Source: Gallionellales bacterium GWA2_60_18
Lineage (GTDB): Bacteria > Pseudomonadota > Gammaproteobacteria > Burkholderiales > Gallionellaceae
Direction of reading: 5' to 3'
Length of the DNA stretch: 64,000 bases
Assembly: GCA_001801105.1 (NCBI GenBank)
Contig: MGWS01000006.1
Location: forward strand, 80,053-144,052
This document shows positions 38,771 to 47,555 of the stretch, piece after piece. Under the pieces are notes generated by a model. The model was not told the origin of the DNA. It saw nothing but the letters and a program-made list of their open reading frames with translations, and did not search any database. A program made the position numbers and the translations under genes. How positions within the stretch are numbered: the stretch's first letter is position 1; each line of letters starts with the position of its first letter.

Positions 38771-39439
38771 TCAGGTACCTCCACCGGCGGTGATCAGGTA
38801 ACCCACGCCGCGTATGGTTTCGATCAGGCTAGGCGCGAGTTTGCGCCGCAGATGATGGATATGCACCTCCACCGCGTTGCTTTCCACCTCTTCACCCCAT
38901 GCGTAAAGCTGCTCTTCGATCTGCGCGCGCGTCAGCACCTTGCCGGCCTTGAGCATGAGTGCATGCAGCACGGCGAACTCCTTCGGCGACAGTTCTACCG
39001 GCTGGCCGCGATAGACCACGCGGTGCGCCGCGGGGTCGAGCGCGACGCCGGCCGCTTCCAGCAACGGTCCCTGTCCACCGCTACCCCGGCGCATCAGTGC
39101 GCGCAGGCGCGCTGCCAGCTCACCCATGTCGAACGGCTTGACCAGATAATCGTCCGCGCCCGCATCCAGCCCCTTGATGCGGTCATCCAGTTCGCCCATC
39201 GCGGTCAGAATCAACACCGGCACCGTGGCATGACGGGCGCGCAAACGGCGCAGCACATCGATCCCGGCAAGGCGTGGCAGGCCGAGATCGAGCACCACCG
39301 CGGCATAGGGCTCGGTAGCCAGCGCCTGGTCTGCCGCGATACCATCCTTCATCCAGTCAACGGCATGGCCGGCCTGTTTCAGGCCGGCCTGGATGGCATC
39401 GCCCAGCAGGGCATCGTCTTCGACTACCAGCACGCGCAT
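38771..39439 (-). CDS. OmpR-family response regulator (QseB/PmrA-like)
   Basis: A 222-residue regulator. The receiver has VVEDDALLGDAI (acidic pocket), the phosphorylation aspartate in AVVLDLGLPRLAG, VLILTAM and the lysine of DDYLVKPF. The C-terminal winged helix reads PVELSPKEFAVLHALMLKAG, ending in VHIHHLRRKLAPSLIETIRGVGYLI. Its recognition helix resembles PmrA/QseB, which bind CTTAAn direct repeats; such a repeat lies upstream of shp. It is 19 bases downstream of the cytochrome b gene, so the regulator is encoded in the operon it probably controls. Confidence 0.95.
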   Translation of the reverse strand: MRVLVVEDDALLGDAIQAGLKQAGHAVDWMKDGIAADQALATEPYAAVVLDLGLPRLAGIDVLRRLRARHATVPVLILTAMGELDDRIKGLDAGADDYLVKPFDMGELAARLRALMRRGSGGQGPLLEAAGVALDPAAHRVVYRGQPVELSPKEFAVLHALMLKAGKVLTRAQIEEQLYAWGEEVESNAVEVHIHHLRRKLAPSLIETIRGVGYLITAGGGT

Positions 39440-39457
39440 GACTCACCTTTATGCACA

Positions 39458-40123
39458 TCAATCGTCGCCGTGCTGCACGACCACCGGCGAATTCCCGCCG
39501 GAAGCCATCAGGCCGGTTCCGGAATAACCGCCCCAGAACGCCACGACGGCCGCCAGCATTATGACACCGAGCCATGCATGGGCGCGTTTGATGCCCGCGT
39601 CAGGATCGGCTGGTTTGCGCCCGGTGATCATGGCGCGCACCAGGTTCTCGCGGTGCATCAGGCTGCTCACCACCACTCCGGCAAGATGCACCCCCACCAC
39701 CGTCAGCATGGCATAGGCCAGGAATTCGTGCAGTTCTTCCAGCGTATCGCCGCCGATGTCCTGATACAGCACCAGCCCCGTCACGCCCGAAGTGAATCCC
39801 AGCAGCAGCAACAGCCAGATCGCTAGGCTCCCGGCCGGATTGTGCCCGACATAATGGCGCGGTTCGCTGCGGACCAGCGATGTCAGATAAGCTCCCAGTT
39901 CAGCCGGGCTGAACTGGAACGAACGGAAGCGCGCATAGCGCGTGCCGGCGAAACCCCATAACAGCCGGAACGCGATCAGCCCCAGCAGGGTATAGCCCAG
40001 CATCACATGGATATCGCGGTAACGCTCCGATTCCGCCGTCAGAAACGCTCCGGTGAACGATAGCGCCAGCAACCAGTGGAACACCCGCGTCGGCACATCC
40101 CATACCAGTATCTTTTGGTTCAT
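39458..40123 (-). CDS. Cytochrome b561-type membrane protein
   Basis: A 221-residue membrane cytochrome b with four hydrophobic helices. Histidines suited to bind two b-hemes occur in RVFHWLLAL, DIHVMLGYTL, ELHEFLAYAML and VGVHLAGVV. In the shp-dhc-cytb operons known from Rhodobacter and others, this subunit passes electrons from the quinone pool to the diheme cytochrome. The hydrophilic C-terminus (SGGNSPVVVQHGDD) is unremarkable. It lies 21 bases after the dhc gene. Confidence 0.9.
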   Translation of the reverse strand: MNQKILVWDVPTRVFHWLLALSFTGAFLTAESERYRDIHVMLGYTLLGLIAFRLLWGFAGTRYARFRSFQFSPAELGAYLTSLVRSEPRHYVGHNPAGSLAIWLLLLLGFTSGVTGLVLYQDIGGDTLEELHEFLAYAMLTVVGVHLAGVVVSSLMHRENLVRAMITGRKPADPDAGIKRAHAWLGVIMLAAVVAFWGGYSGTGLMASGGNSPVVVQHGDD

Positions 40124-40144
40124 GATGATCTCCTTGTAAGTTGG

Positions 40145-40690
40145 TTACCGCGGCATCCTGATATTGCGCTCGCTGAAATCGCCGCTTTCCGCCTGCGTGT
40201 GGCAGGCTCCGCAATTGGCCGGGCTCTTCACCTGCGGTTTTTTCCATACGGATGGCGATATCTCATGGCCATCGTGCTTGCGTTTGAACCACGCGCCATC
40301 GGTGATCTTCAAGGGCGAGGTCGGAGCGCTCCAGCGGTTGGATGCATTGCTCACCAGCCAGTCGGTGATCTCCTTGCTCTCCTGCGCCGTCAGCGAGGCG
40401 TCCGTGCCGAAGTGCTTGTCCAGCCCAGCCATGACCTTGCGCCACGACTCGGCCGGCAATAGCCCCGGAGCATAGGCGATATGGCAGGAAGAGCATTCCT
40501 GCTGCCATTTGGCATTAAGCCGCGCGGGCTGTACCGGCTTGCCACGGTTCTCGCCGCCGTATTTGCGCCCGTATCCGTCGCCGCGCCCTTCATCGCGGTC
40601 ATCGTCGGCCTGCACGGCAGATGCCGCCACGCCCATCGCCAGCAACACTGCGGAAAACAATATGGAAAAATTACGATACCGGTTCGACAT
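40145..40690 (-). CDS. Diheme cytochrome c (DHC)
   Basis: A 181-residue exported diheme protein. A signal peptide (FSILFSAVLLAMGVAASAVQA) is followed by a charged Gly/Asp/Arg-rich stretch and two heme-attachment motifs, CSSCH (after KWQQE) and CGACH (in SPANCGACHTQ). The spacing and length match the DHC that donates electrons to SHP. The gene is flanked by shp and cytb, the arrangement known from Rhodobacter sphaeroides. It acts in the periplasm. Confidence 0.93.
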   Translation of the reverse strand: MSNRYRNFSILFSAVLLAMGVAASAVQADDDRDEGRGDGYGRKYGGENRGKPVQPARLNAKWQQECSSCHIAYAPGLLPAESWRKVMAGLDKHFGTDASLTAQESKEITDWLVSNASNRWSAPTSPLKITDGAWFKRKHDGHEISPSVWKKPQVKSPANCGACHTQAESGDFSERNIRMPR

Positions 40691-40702
40691 GACTATCTCC
40701 TT

Positions 40703-41119
40703 TCATTTGCGTATGGTGAGCAGGTAGGCGAGCACGTCGCCCTGTTCCTGCGGGGTGCAGACACGGCCCAGCACATCGTTGCAGTTGCGCTTGAACCACT
40801 TGTTGACCTTGGCCGGATCGGTGAAGCGTTCCGCGTTGGCAGACGGTGCCAGCGGCTGGATCGGCTTGCCGGTTTTGGCATGCTTGCCGACAGCGGCCGG
40901 ATTGTCGGTATGGCAGGAAGCGCAGCTCCAGTCGTTGCCATGCGTGGATTTGAAGAACTGCCCCCCGCGCGTTGCCGATAATCCCTGGAAGCCCGGAGCG
41001 CTTCTCGCGGAACTCTCGATCGAGGCGCGTATCTGCTCCTGTGTTTCCGCCAGAACCGGCTGCGCGGCCAAGCCGAAAACGGCCAGAGCCAGACAGGATG
41101 AAGAAAGTATGCGTGACAT
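40703..41119 (-). CDS. shp: SHP-type oxygen-binding cytochrome c (DUF1924)
   Basis: A 138-residue periplasmic monoheme cytochrome. Signal peptide MSRILSSSCLALAVFGLAAQ ending near VLA; heme motif CASCH in DWSCASCHTDN. The C-terminal KWFKRNCNDVLGRVC contains the asparagine region that, in Rhodobacter sphaeroides SHP, supplies the sixth heme ligand, with a neighbouring cysteine pair able to form the SHP disulfide. SHP binds O2 and NO, and its physiological role is still unclear. It is the first gene of the operon, with an AAGGAGA ribosome site and a candidate regulator box upstream. Confidence 0.9.
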   Translation of the reverse strand: MSRILSSSCLALAVFGLAAQPVLAETQEQIRASIESSARSAPGFQGLSATRGGQFFKSTHGNDWSCASCHTDNPAAVGKHAKTGKPIQPLAPSANAERFTDPAKVNKWFKRNCNDVLGRVCTPQEQGDVLAYLLTIRK

Positions 41120-41154
41120 TTTGGTCTCCTTAAGTTTGCGTTTCGAGGAGCGCA

Positions 41155-41186
41155 GAATAGGAGGCCAAACTTAAGGGGGGCTTAAG
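41155..41186 (-). promoter_or_regulatory. shp promoter with PmrA/QseB-like CTTAAG direct repeat
   Basis: CTTAAG-N5-CTTAAG at 41170-41186 has the 11-base period of the PmrA/QseB box (CTTAAT-N5-CTTAAT). On the minus strand a -10-like TATTCT (41155-41160) follows ten bases later, and the shp ATG lies 35 bases beyond that. A palindrome, GCAGGGAATATTCCTGC with one mismatch, lies immediately upstream. Confidence 0.6.
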
Positions 41187-41343
41187 GCAGGAATATTCCC
41201 TGCATACCGTTAATCCCCGGAACCAGACCGCCCATCCGTATCTCTAATCTGTTAAGGAGCGCGTCCACTATCGGATAGCCGGACTTGGGTCGAGGTCATA
41301 TTTATTGATAGTGTGCCTTCACTGAAACGACAGGAGAATGGTC

Positions 41344-41502
41344 ATGAGATACCTCAACGGAAGATTGCATGCAGAACAGGATTCCACTCAATTGCTGAAG
41401 CGCTACCCGGAGGGACAGAAATTGACAAGTGCGGAGTACGTCCCGATTGCCCTGTTGTGCGCATTGTTGCTCGGCCTGGTGCTGGCGCACTTGTTCGGAT
41501 GA
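41344..41502 (+). CDS. Small single-helix membrane protein
   Basis: A 52-codon gene opening MRYLNGRLHAEQDSTQLLKR and ending in a hydrophobic helix, PIALLCALLLGLVLAHLFG. CAGGAGAAT is a good ribosome site eight bases before the ATG. It has no recognised family. It is divergent from the shp operon across about 220 bases of intergenic DNA and is followed by a bidirectional-looking terminator. It could be a small subunit or regulator of the neighbouring cytochromes, but nothing in the sequence proves that. Confidence 0.6.
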   Translation: MRYLNGRLHAEQDSTQLLKRYPEGQKLTSAEYVPIALLCALLLGLVLAHLFG

Positions 41503-41532
41503 TTCGACAGGGGTTCAGAATCCCTGCGCGAC

Positions 41533-41560
41533 AAAAAAGCCCCGCATCGCTGCGAGGCTT
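41533..41560 (-). terminator. Terminator downstream of tRNA-Thr
   Basis: On the minus strand AAGCCTCGC and GCGGGGCTT form a stem with one G-T pair around AGCGAT, followed by six T. It ends the tRNA-Lys/tRNA-Thr transcript eight bases after tRNA-Thr. A T-rich run on the other side may let it serve the small gene on the plus strand too. Confidence 0.85.
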
Positions 41561-41568
41561 GATTTTAT

Positions 41569-41644
41569 TGGTGCCGCCTATCGGATTCGAACTGATGACC
41601 TACCGCTTACAAGGCGGTTGCTCTACCAACTGAGCTAAGGCGGC
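41569..41644 (-). tRNA. tRNA-Thr(UGU)
   Basis: 76 bases including an encoded CCA. The acceptor stem is GCCGCCT/AGGCGGC, the D-arm TAGCTCAGTTGGTAGAGCA, the anticodon loop CTTGTAA with anticodon UGU closed by ACCGC/GCGGT, and the T-arm has GTTCGAATC. It is nine bases from tRNA-Lys and shares its transcript. Confidence 0.97.
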
Positions 41645-41653
41645 ATTTGGAAC

Positions 41654-41729
41654 TGGTGGGTCGTGCGTGATTCGAACACGCGACCAACGGATTAAAAGTC
41701 CGCTGCTCTACCGGCTGAGCTAACGACCC
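41654..41729 (-). tRNA. tRNA-Lys(UUU)
   Basis: 76 bases with encoded CCA. The acceptor stem is GGGTCGT/ACGACCC, the D-arm TAGCTCAGCCGGTAGAGCA, the anticodon loop CTTTTAA with anticodon UUU, and the T-arm GTTCGAATC. It is the first of a two-tRNA transcript and lies 94 bases downstream of queC. Confidence 0.97.
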
Positions 41730-41822
41730 CTTGCAAAGGAGCGCGAATTATACGGATTTGACCTACCCTGTCAACGCGAAATGCCGCCGTTTCAAGGTTT
41801 GCGCGCATGGCACATGGGGGTA

Positions 41823-42503
41823 TCAGTTCGATGGTTCGCAGTAATGCGTCGGATCGGCGACTCCGGCAGCCTCGAACCCCGCACGGCGCAGCCGGCATGA
41901 GTCGCATACGCCGCAGGCACGCCCGGCTGCATCCGCCTGGTAGCAGGAGACGGTCTGGGCGTAATCCACACCGAGCAGGCTTCCCTGACGGATGATCTCC
42001 GCCTTGGACAGGTAAAGCAGCGGCGCATGGATGGTCAGCGGGTTGCCCTCCACCGCCGCCTTGGTGGCGAGGTTGGCCATGCGCTGGAAGGCTTCGATAT
42101 AGGCGGGGCGGCAATCGGGATAGCCGGAGTAGTCCACCGCGTTCACGCCGATGAAGATGTCGCGCGCTTGCAGCACTTCTGCCCAGGCCAGCGCCAGCGA
42201 CAGCATGATGGTGTTGCGCGCGGGAACATAGGTCGAGGGGATGCCCTCACTGGGCTGTTGCGGTACCTCGATGCGGCTATCGGTCAGCGAAGATCCGCCG
42301 AAGCCGGTCAGGTCGATACTCACCACGCGGTGCTCCGCCGCGCCATGCGCCTGTGCCACGCGCTGGGCGGCGGCCAGTTCGGCATGATGGCGCTGGCCGT
42401 AATCCACGCTCAGGGCGTGGCAGGCATATCCCTGCGCGCGCGCCATCGCCAGCACCGTCGCCGAATCCAGCCCTCCGGACAAAAGCACCACCGCCTTGTT
42501 CAT
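41823..42503 (-). CDS. queC: 7-cyano-7-deazaguanine synthase
   Basis: A 226-residue ATP-dependent enzyme that converts 7-carboxy-7-deazaguanine to preQ0 for queuosine in tRNA. The P-loop-like motif is [15 protein letters not shown], the body has [15 protein letters not shown] and [15 protein letters not shown], and the zinc cysteines are in [18 protein letters not shown]. The start used is the second ATG of an ATGATGA that overlaps the queE stop; one codon earlier is equally possible. It ends the tol-pal-queEC gene run. Confidence 0.96.
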   Translation of the reverse strand: MNKAVVLLSGGLDSATVLAMARAQGYACHALSVDYGQRHHAELAAAQRVAQAHGAAEHRVVSIDLTGFGGSSLTDSRIEVPQQPSEGIPSTYVPARNTIMLSLALAWAEVLQARDIFIGVNAVDYSGYPDCRPAYIEAFQRMANLATKAAVEGNPLTIHAPLLYLSKAEIIRQGSLLGVDYAQTVSCYQADAAGRACGVCDSCRLRRAGFEAAGVADPTHYCEPSN

Positions 42504-43162
42504 CATTTCCCCCGCGCGTCGTCCCACAGTATCTTGTGCAACTGCACCTGCATGCGCACGTCCAAATGGTCGCGCAATATCCATTCCGCCAGTCGCGCGG
42601 CATCCAGCGCGCCATGCACGGCGGAGAACGTCACCTCGCATCTTTCCGCGAGGCGGTACTGCGCCATGATGCCCGCGGCCCAGCGGTAATCGTTCTCGTC
42701 GCACAGCACGAACTTGATCTCGTCATGCGGCGTCAGCAGCGCCAGATTCTCCCAGCGGTTCTTGTCCGCCTCGCCGGAAGCCGGCGTCTTGATGTCCAGC
42801 ACGCGCATCACGCGCGCATCCACCGCGCCGATGTCGAGCGCGCCGCCGGTCTCCAGCGATACTTCGTAGCCCGCATCGCACAGCGCGCGCAGCAGCGGCA
42901 GGCAGTTCTTCTGCGCCAGCGGCTCGCCGCCGGTGACGGTGACATAGCGCGGCGCATGGGCGGCAGCCCGGTCGAGTATCTCCGCCACACTCATGTTCTC
43001 ACCGCCGCTGAACGCATAGCTGGTGTCGCAATAGCTACAGCGCAGGGGGCAGCCGGTCAAGCGGATGAATACGGTGGGCAGACCGATACGCCGGGTCTCG
43101 CCCTGGATGGAATGAAAGATCTCGCTGATGCGCAACTGCGCGCCAGGATCGGCTTGCGGCAT
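42503..43162 (-). CDS. queE: 7-carboxy-7-deazaguanine synthase
   Basis: A 219-residue radical SAM enzyme that rearranges carboxytetrahydropterin to carboxy-deazaguanine. The cluster-binding cysteines are in [16 protein letters not shown], preceded by EIFHSIQGE, the family's N-terminal signature. [12 protein letters not shown] is the SAM-binding GGE motif. It is six bases from the cpoB gene and overlaps queC, so both queuosine steps are co-expressed with the tol-pal system. Confidence 0.96.
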   Translation of the reverse strand: MPQADPGAQLRISEIFHSIQGETRRIGLPTVFIRLTGCPLRCSYCDTSYAFSGGENMSVAEILDRAAAHAPRYVTVTGGEPLAQKNCLPLLRALCDAGYEVSLETGGALDIGAVDARVMRVLDIKTPASGEADKNRWENLALLTPHDEIKFVLCDENDYRWAAGIMAQYRLAERCEVTFSAVHGALDAARLAEWILRDHLDVRMQVQLHKILWDDARGK

Positions 43163-43168
43163 GACGGC

Positions 43169-43921
43169 TTACTTCTTGGCAGCGAGCAGCTTCTTGGCCT
43201 TGGCTGCCGCTTCGCTGGAAGGATATTTGGCGACGAGCTGCTTGAGCGTCTTTTGCGCCCCCGCGCCTTGTTTCATCTCCTGCTGGCAGCCAGCGATGCC
43301 GAACAGCGTATCCGCCGCGCGCGGCGCGGAAGGATAGCTCTTCAGCAACCCCTGATAGACAGCCAGCGCGGCCTTGTAATCGCCCAGCGCGAACTGCGCG
43401 CTCCCCTGCCAGTAATACGCGTTGGGAAGGTGCACGGACTGTGGGTATTTTGCGGCGAACTCCTGGAATGCCTTGGCCGCTTCGGCGTGCTTGCCGCCCT
43501 TGAACAGGGCGTAGGCCGCCTCGAAGGCCCGGTTCTCCGCAACAGGATCGAACGGATCGGATGATGCTATCGGTGCCGGTTCGGGCGGCGCAACGGCAGC
43601 CGCCTCTTCCCTGGTCTCGAAATGGCGCAGGCGCGTATCCAGATCCACGTAGAAATCCTTCTCGCGTTTCTCGGCGTCCTGCAAGCCGTGCGCCAGCTCC
43701 TCGTTCTGCCCGCGCAGCTTGCGCAGCTCGCCGTTCAGCACTTCGATCTGCGTTTGCAGGTCGAGTACGGACTTGGTCTGCAGCTTGCCCGATTCTTCCA
43801 GCGCCTTTACCTGCGCCTCCAGTTGCCGGATCCTTTCGCGCGCCTCATCGTCCGAGAACAACCCTGCTTGTGCAGGAACGGCGAAACACAGCGCCAGCAA
43901 CAGGAGAACACGGCACTTCAT
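43169..43921 (-). CDS. cpoB: Cell division coordinator CpoB (YbgF)
   Basis: A 250-residue periplasmic protein that links peptidoglycan synthesis with Tol-Pal-driven outer-membrane constriction. A signal peptide (MKCRVLLLLALCFAVPAQA) is followed by an N-terminal coiled coil that trimerises (IRQLEAQVKALEESGKLQ, IEVLNGELRKLRGQNEEL), then three TPR repeats (AYALFKGGKHAEAAKAFQEF, YYWQGSAQFALGDYKAALAV, AADTLFGIAGCQQEM). The order pal-cpoB is canonical. Confidence 0.95.
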   Translation of the reverse strand: MKCRVLLLLALCFAVPAQAGLFSDDEARERIRQLEAQVKALEESGKLQTKSVLDLQTQIEVLNGELRKLRGQNEELAHGLQDAEKREKDFYVDLDTRLRHFETREEAAAVAPPEPAPIASSDPFDPVAENRAFEAAYALFKGGKHAEAAKAFQEFAAKYPQSVHLPNAYYWQGSAQFALGDYKAALAVYQGLLKSYPSAPRAADTLFGIAGCQQEMKQGAGAQKTLKQLVAKYPSSEAAAKAKKLLAAKK

Positions 43922-43930
43922 GCTTGATGC

Positions 43931-44437
43931 TTAGTTCGCGTAGTTCAGGTCAGTGCGGCGGTTCTGTGCCCAGGAGGCTTCTTCATGCCCGGAAGCGCGG
44001 GGCTTCTCTTCACCATAGCTGACGCTTTCCAGTTGGCCGGCCTTGGCGCCGCCCAGCTCCAGCATCTTCTTCACGCCATCGGCACGGCGCTGTCCGAGCG
44101 CCAGGTTGTATTCATTGCTGCCGCGCTCGTCGCAATTGCCTTCCAGTCGCGCATTGCGGTTCGGGTTGTCGCGCAGATAGGCGGCATGCGCCTGCACAGC
44201 CGGCTTGTCGGCATCCTGCACGGCGGAGACATCGAACGGGTAGTACACGCTGCGCTTGGCCAGCAGACCGTTGGGGTCATTGAAGGCATTCATGTCAGTT
44301 TTTCCAGTATAGCCGGCAGAAGCAGAAGAATCAGAGGCAGCAGTGCTGCCGGATGCCGTGCTGGTATCCGCAGGCTTGTTGCTGGCACAGGCGGCAAGCA
44401 GGTTGATCAATACGATGCTGATGACTAGCTTCTTCAT
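43931..44437 (-). CDS. pal: Peptidoglycan-associated lipoprotein
   Basis: A 168-residue outer-membrane lipoprotein. The lipobox is LLAAC with the acylated cysteine at residue 17, followed by a Ser/Thr/Ala-rich linker. The OmpA-like peptidoglycan-binding domain shows VYYPFDVSAVQ, LEGNCDERGSNEYNLALGQR and SYGEEKPRASGHEEASWAQN. GGAGAAACACC provides the ribosome site. It partners TolB and TolA across the envelope. Confidence 0.97.
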   Translation of the reverse strand: MKKLVISIVLINLLAACASNKPADTSTASGSTAASDSSASAGYTGKTDMNAFNDPNGLLAKRSVYYPFDVSAVQDADKPAVQAHAAYLRDNPNRNARLEGNCDERGSNEYNLALGQRRADGVKKMLELGGAKAGQLESVSYGEEKPRASGHEEASWAQNRRTDLNYAN

Positions 44438-44462
44438 GGTGTTTCTCCTTTACTGGTTCAAA

Positions 44463-45728
44463 TTAAGGATAGGGTCCCCATACCGGCTCACGCGCATCAC
44501 CGCTCTGCGTGAACATGCGCTGTTTCACACGACCGTCGCTGGAAACGGTTGCCAATATACCACGACCGCGCGCCTCGCTGGCATACAGGATGAGCCTGCC
44601 GTTGGGCGCGAAGCTGGGGCGTTTCTCCCAGCCGCCTTCGGTCAGTATCTCCATCTGGCCGCTCGCGAAATCCTGCGTGGCGATGTAGAACTTGCCGCTC
44701 TCGCGGTGCGTGAACACGAACGATTTTCCGTCCGGGCTGTAGCGCGGCGAAAAATTGTTGCCCTCGCCGAAGGTCACGCGCAGTTCCGGCCCGCCGTCCA
44801 CCGGCATGCCGTAGATCTGCGCGCTGCCGCCGCGGTCCGAGGTGAACAGCAGGTAGCGACCGTCCGGCGAAAAGTTCGGCTCGGTGTCGATCGCGCCGCT
44901 GAAGGTGAGGCGGCGCAGGCCACTGCCGTCCGGACGTACTAGGTATATCTGCGAACTGCCGTCGCGCGTCAGCACGATGGCCAGTTGCTTGCCGTCCGGC
45001 GACCAGGCCGGCGCGCTGTTGCTGCCGCGAAAATCCGCCAGCACCAGGCGCTGCCCGGTGTAGAGCGATTGCACATACAGCACAGCATGTCCGGTCTCGA
45101 AGCTGACGTAGGCGATGTGGCTGCCGTCCGGCGACCAGGCCGGCGACATGATCGGCTCGTTCAGCGCAAGGATGACCTGTTCGTTGTAGCCGTCGCTGTC
45201 CGCCACCACCAGATTGAATTTCTGCCCCATCCGGTTCACATAGGCGATGCGCGTACTGAACACGCCCTTGTCGCCGGTCAGTTTTTCATAGATCAGGTCG
45301 GCGATGTGATGCGCCAAAGCGCGCAACTGGGCATCGCTGCCGGATACTGCCTGCCCGGTCAGCTCGGTCTGCTTGGCGACATCGAACAAACGGAAACGCG
45401 CCTCGATGCGGCCGTTCGGCTGACGCGCGACCATGCCGATCGCCAGCGCGTCCGCGCCGCGCACCTGCCAGTCCGGAAAGCTGACCTCGCTGGCCTCGTG
45501 CGGAAACTTGCCCGCCGGATCGACCAGCCGGAACAGGCCGCTGCGCTGCAAGTCGTCCGCCACCACTTTATTGATATCCTGTGCCAGCTTGGCGTCGCCG
45601 CCGAACGGCACCAGCGCGACCGGTATCTGGTTCTCGCCCGCACCGATGATTTCGATGCTCAGCGTCGCACCGGCCAGCGATGCCTGCATCCACAACAGCA
45701 GGCCCAACATGATTTGCGTGAAACGCAT
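44463..45728 (-). CDS. tolB: Tol-Pal system protein TolB
   Basis: A 421-residue periplasmic protein. Signal peptide MRFTQIMLGLLLWMQASLAG; N-terminal alpha/beta domain (IPVALVPFGGDAKLAQDINK); then a six-bladed beta-propeller with the repeated SPAWSPDGSHIAYVS, APAWSPDGKQLAIV, EPNFSPDGRYLLF and SPRYSPDGKSFVF pattern. The ATG at 45728 has AGGAG seven bases upstream and is preferred to one five codons earlier that overlaps tolA. Confidence 0.96.
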   Translation of the reverse strand: MRFTQIMLGLLLWMQASLAGATLSIEIIGAGENQIPVALVPFGGDAKLAQDINKVVADDLQRSGLFRLVDPAGKFPHEASEVSFPDWQVRGADALAIGMVARQPNGRIEARFRLFDVAKQTELTGQAVSGSDAQLRALAHHIADLIYEKLTGDKGVFSTRIAYVNRMGQKFNLVVADSDGYNEQVILALNEPIMSPAWSPDGSHIAYVSFETGHAVLYVQSLYTGQRLVLADFRGSNSAPAWSPDGKQLAIVLTRDGSSQIYLVRPDGSGLRRLTFSGAIDTEPNFSPDGRYLLFTSDRGGSAQIYGMPVDGGPELRVTFGEGNNFSPRYSPDGKSFVFTHRESGKFYIATQDFASGQMEILTEGGWEKRPSFAPNGRLILYASEARGRGILATVSSDGRVKQRMFTQSGDAREPVWGPYP

Positions 45729-45739
45729 GAAGACTCCTG

Positions 45740-46425
45740 TCATTCCTTTGGTCTGAAACCCAGTTCCAGATTACGAAACCTGTTGAACAGTGCCGCATCC
45801 GGCGGCAACGGCAGCGGCGACGCTTTCAGGATCGCGCGTTCCACCGCATTGTCGTACGCCGCATTGCCGCTGGATTTCCTTAGCTCCGCCTTCAGCACCC
45901 AACCGCCCGGCAACAGCGTGACGAGGAATTCGGCGCGCGCATCGTCCGCCACGTCCGGCGGCATCACGATGCGGCTGCGTATACTCGCGGCGATCTTCGC
46001 GCGAAACTCGTCCACCACACGACCTGTCGCCGCCGTCTGTTCTTCGCGTACACGCGCCGCCGCCTGTTCTGCGGCAACCACCACCGGATCGGGTTCGACC
46101 GGCTTCTGCACGACCTGCTTGGTCTCGACCGGCACCGGCTTGAGCGGTTTTGCTTCAAGTTTTTTCTTTTCCGGCAGCGCGATCTCTGGGACAGGCGCCG
46201 CTTTCGGCGGCTCCGGCGGCACGACCTTCTCCGGCTTCGGTTGCGCCTTGGGTTGGGGCTCGGGCGCCGCATCCGGAATGCTCTGCCACAACTCCACGCT
46301 CATGGTATCGGGCTTTTGTGTCTGCCAGGTAAAACCGAACAGCAGCAGCGCGAAGAACGCACCATGCACCGCCAGCGCCAGCACGCCTGCGGGAATACGG
46401 TAAGGTTCGGGGTAAACCGCCACGC

Positions 46426-46429
<4 letters not shown>
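45740..46429 (-). CDS. tolA: Tol-Pal energy transducer TolA
   Basis: A 229-residue protein with one N-terminal helix (ALAVHGAFFALLLFGFTW, with the SHLS-like AVHGAFF that contacts TolQR). A long Pro/Lys/Glu/Val-rich periplasmic segment follows (residues 50-130). The C-terminal TonB/TolA-type domain includes IAASIRSRIVMPPDVADDAR and VLKAELRKSSGNAAYDNAVE. It is shorter than E. coli TolA (421) because the middle region is small. It overlaps tolR by four bases. Confidence 0.94.
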
Positions 46430-46851
<422 letters not shown>

Positions 46852-46859
46852 GAATGCAC

Positions 46860-47537
46860 CTACGGCTGACGCTGCAACACGTTGGAGAACTCCTCGGTGA
46901 AGCTCTCGAAACGCGTCGCCAGACGGTCGATGTCGTGCGCATAGCGGTTGTAGGCGACCACCGCAGGGATCGCCGCGAACAGGCCCATCGCCGTCGCGAC
47001 CAGCGCCTCGGCGATGCCCGGCGCGACATGCGCCAGCGTCGCCTGCCCGACGTTGGACAGCCCGCGGAACGCGTTCATGATGCCCCACACCGTGCCGAAC
47101 AGGCCGACATACGGGCTGACCGAGCCGACCGAGGCAAGGAACGCCAGATGCGATTCCAGCCGGTCCATCTCGCGCTGGTAGGTCGCGCGCATGGCGCGGC
47201 GCGTGCCGCTCATCACCGCGCTGGCGTCCATGCCATGCTGCTGCTTCAGCTTTACGAACTCGGCAAATCCGGCGGCGAAGATGCGTTCCAGCGCGCCCTG
47301 CTCGCGCTGCGAAACGCTGTGGGCCTGCTGGTAAAGCTGGCTCAGGTTCTGGTTATGCCAGAACGCCTCCTCGAACTCCTCGGTCAGTTTCGCCTCGTTG
47401 CGGATGGCGAACATCTTTAAAAATATGTACCACCACGACATCAGCGACACCACGAACAACAAGCCCATCACCAGTTGCACCAGCACGCTGGCGTTGCCGA
47501 TGAGTTGGATAAACGACAGATCCTGCGTCACTTCCAT
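46860..47537 (-). CDS. tolQ: Tol-Pal system proton channel TolQ
   Basis: A 225-residue ExbB/TolQ-family protein with three helices (VLVQLVMGLLFVVSLMSWWYI, ASVGSVSPYVGLFGTVWGIM, GIAEALVATAMGLFAAIPAV). The GTVWGIMNAF and EALVATAMGLFAAIPAVVAYN motifs line the proton path with TolR. The gene starts 18 bases after ybgC, in the canonical ybgC-tolQRAB-pal order. Confidence 0.97.
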   Translation of the reverse strand: MEVTQDLSFIQLIGNASVLVQLVMGLLFVVSLMSWWYIFLKMFAIRNEAKLTEEFEEAFWHNQNLSQLYQQAHSVSQREQGALERIFAAGFAEFVKLKQQHGMDASAVMSGTRRAMRATYQREMDRLESHLAFLASVGSVSPYVGLFGTVWGIMNAFRGLSNVGQATLAHVAPGIAEALVATAMGLFAAIPAVVAYNRYAHDIDRLATRFESFTEEFSNVLQRQP

Positions 47538-47555
47538 TTTAATTTCCCCGGCATT

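Noticed and set aside
41569..41729. A tRNA-linked integrated element
   Set aside because: Both tRNAs are complete with CCA, no integrase or repeated tRNA 3' end was seen nearby, and the flanks are core genes.
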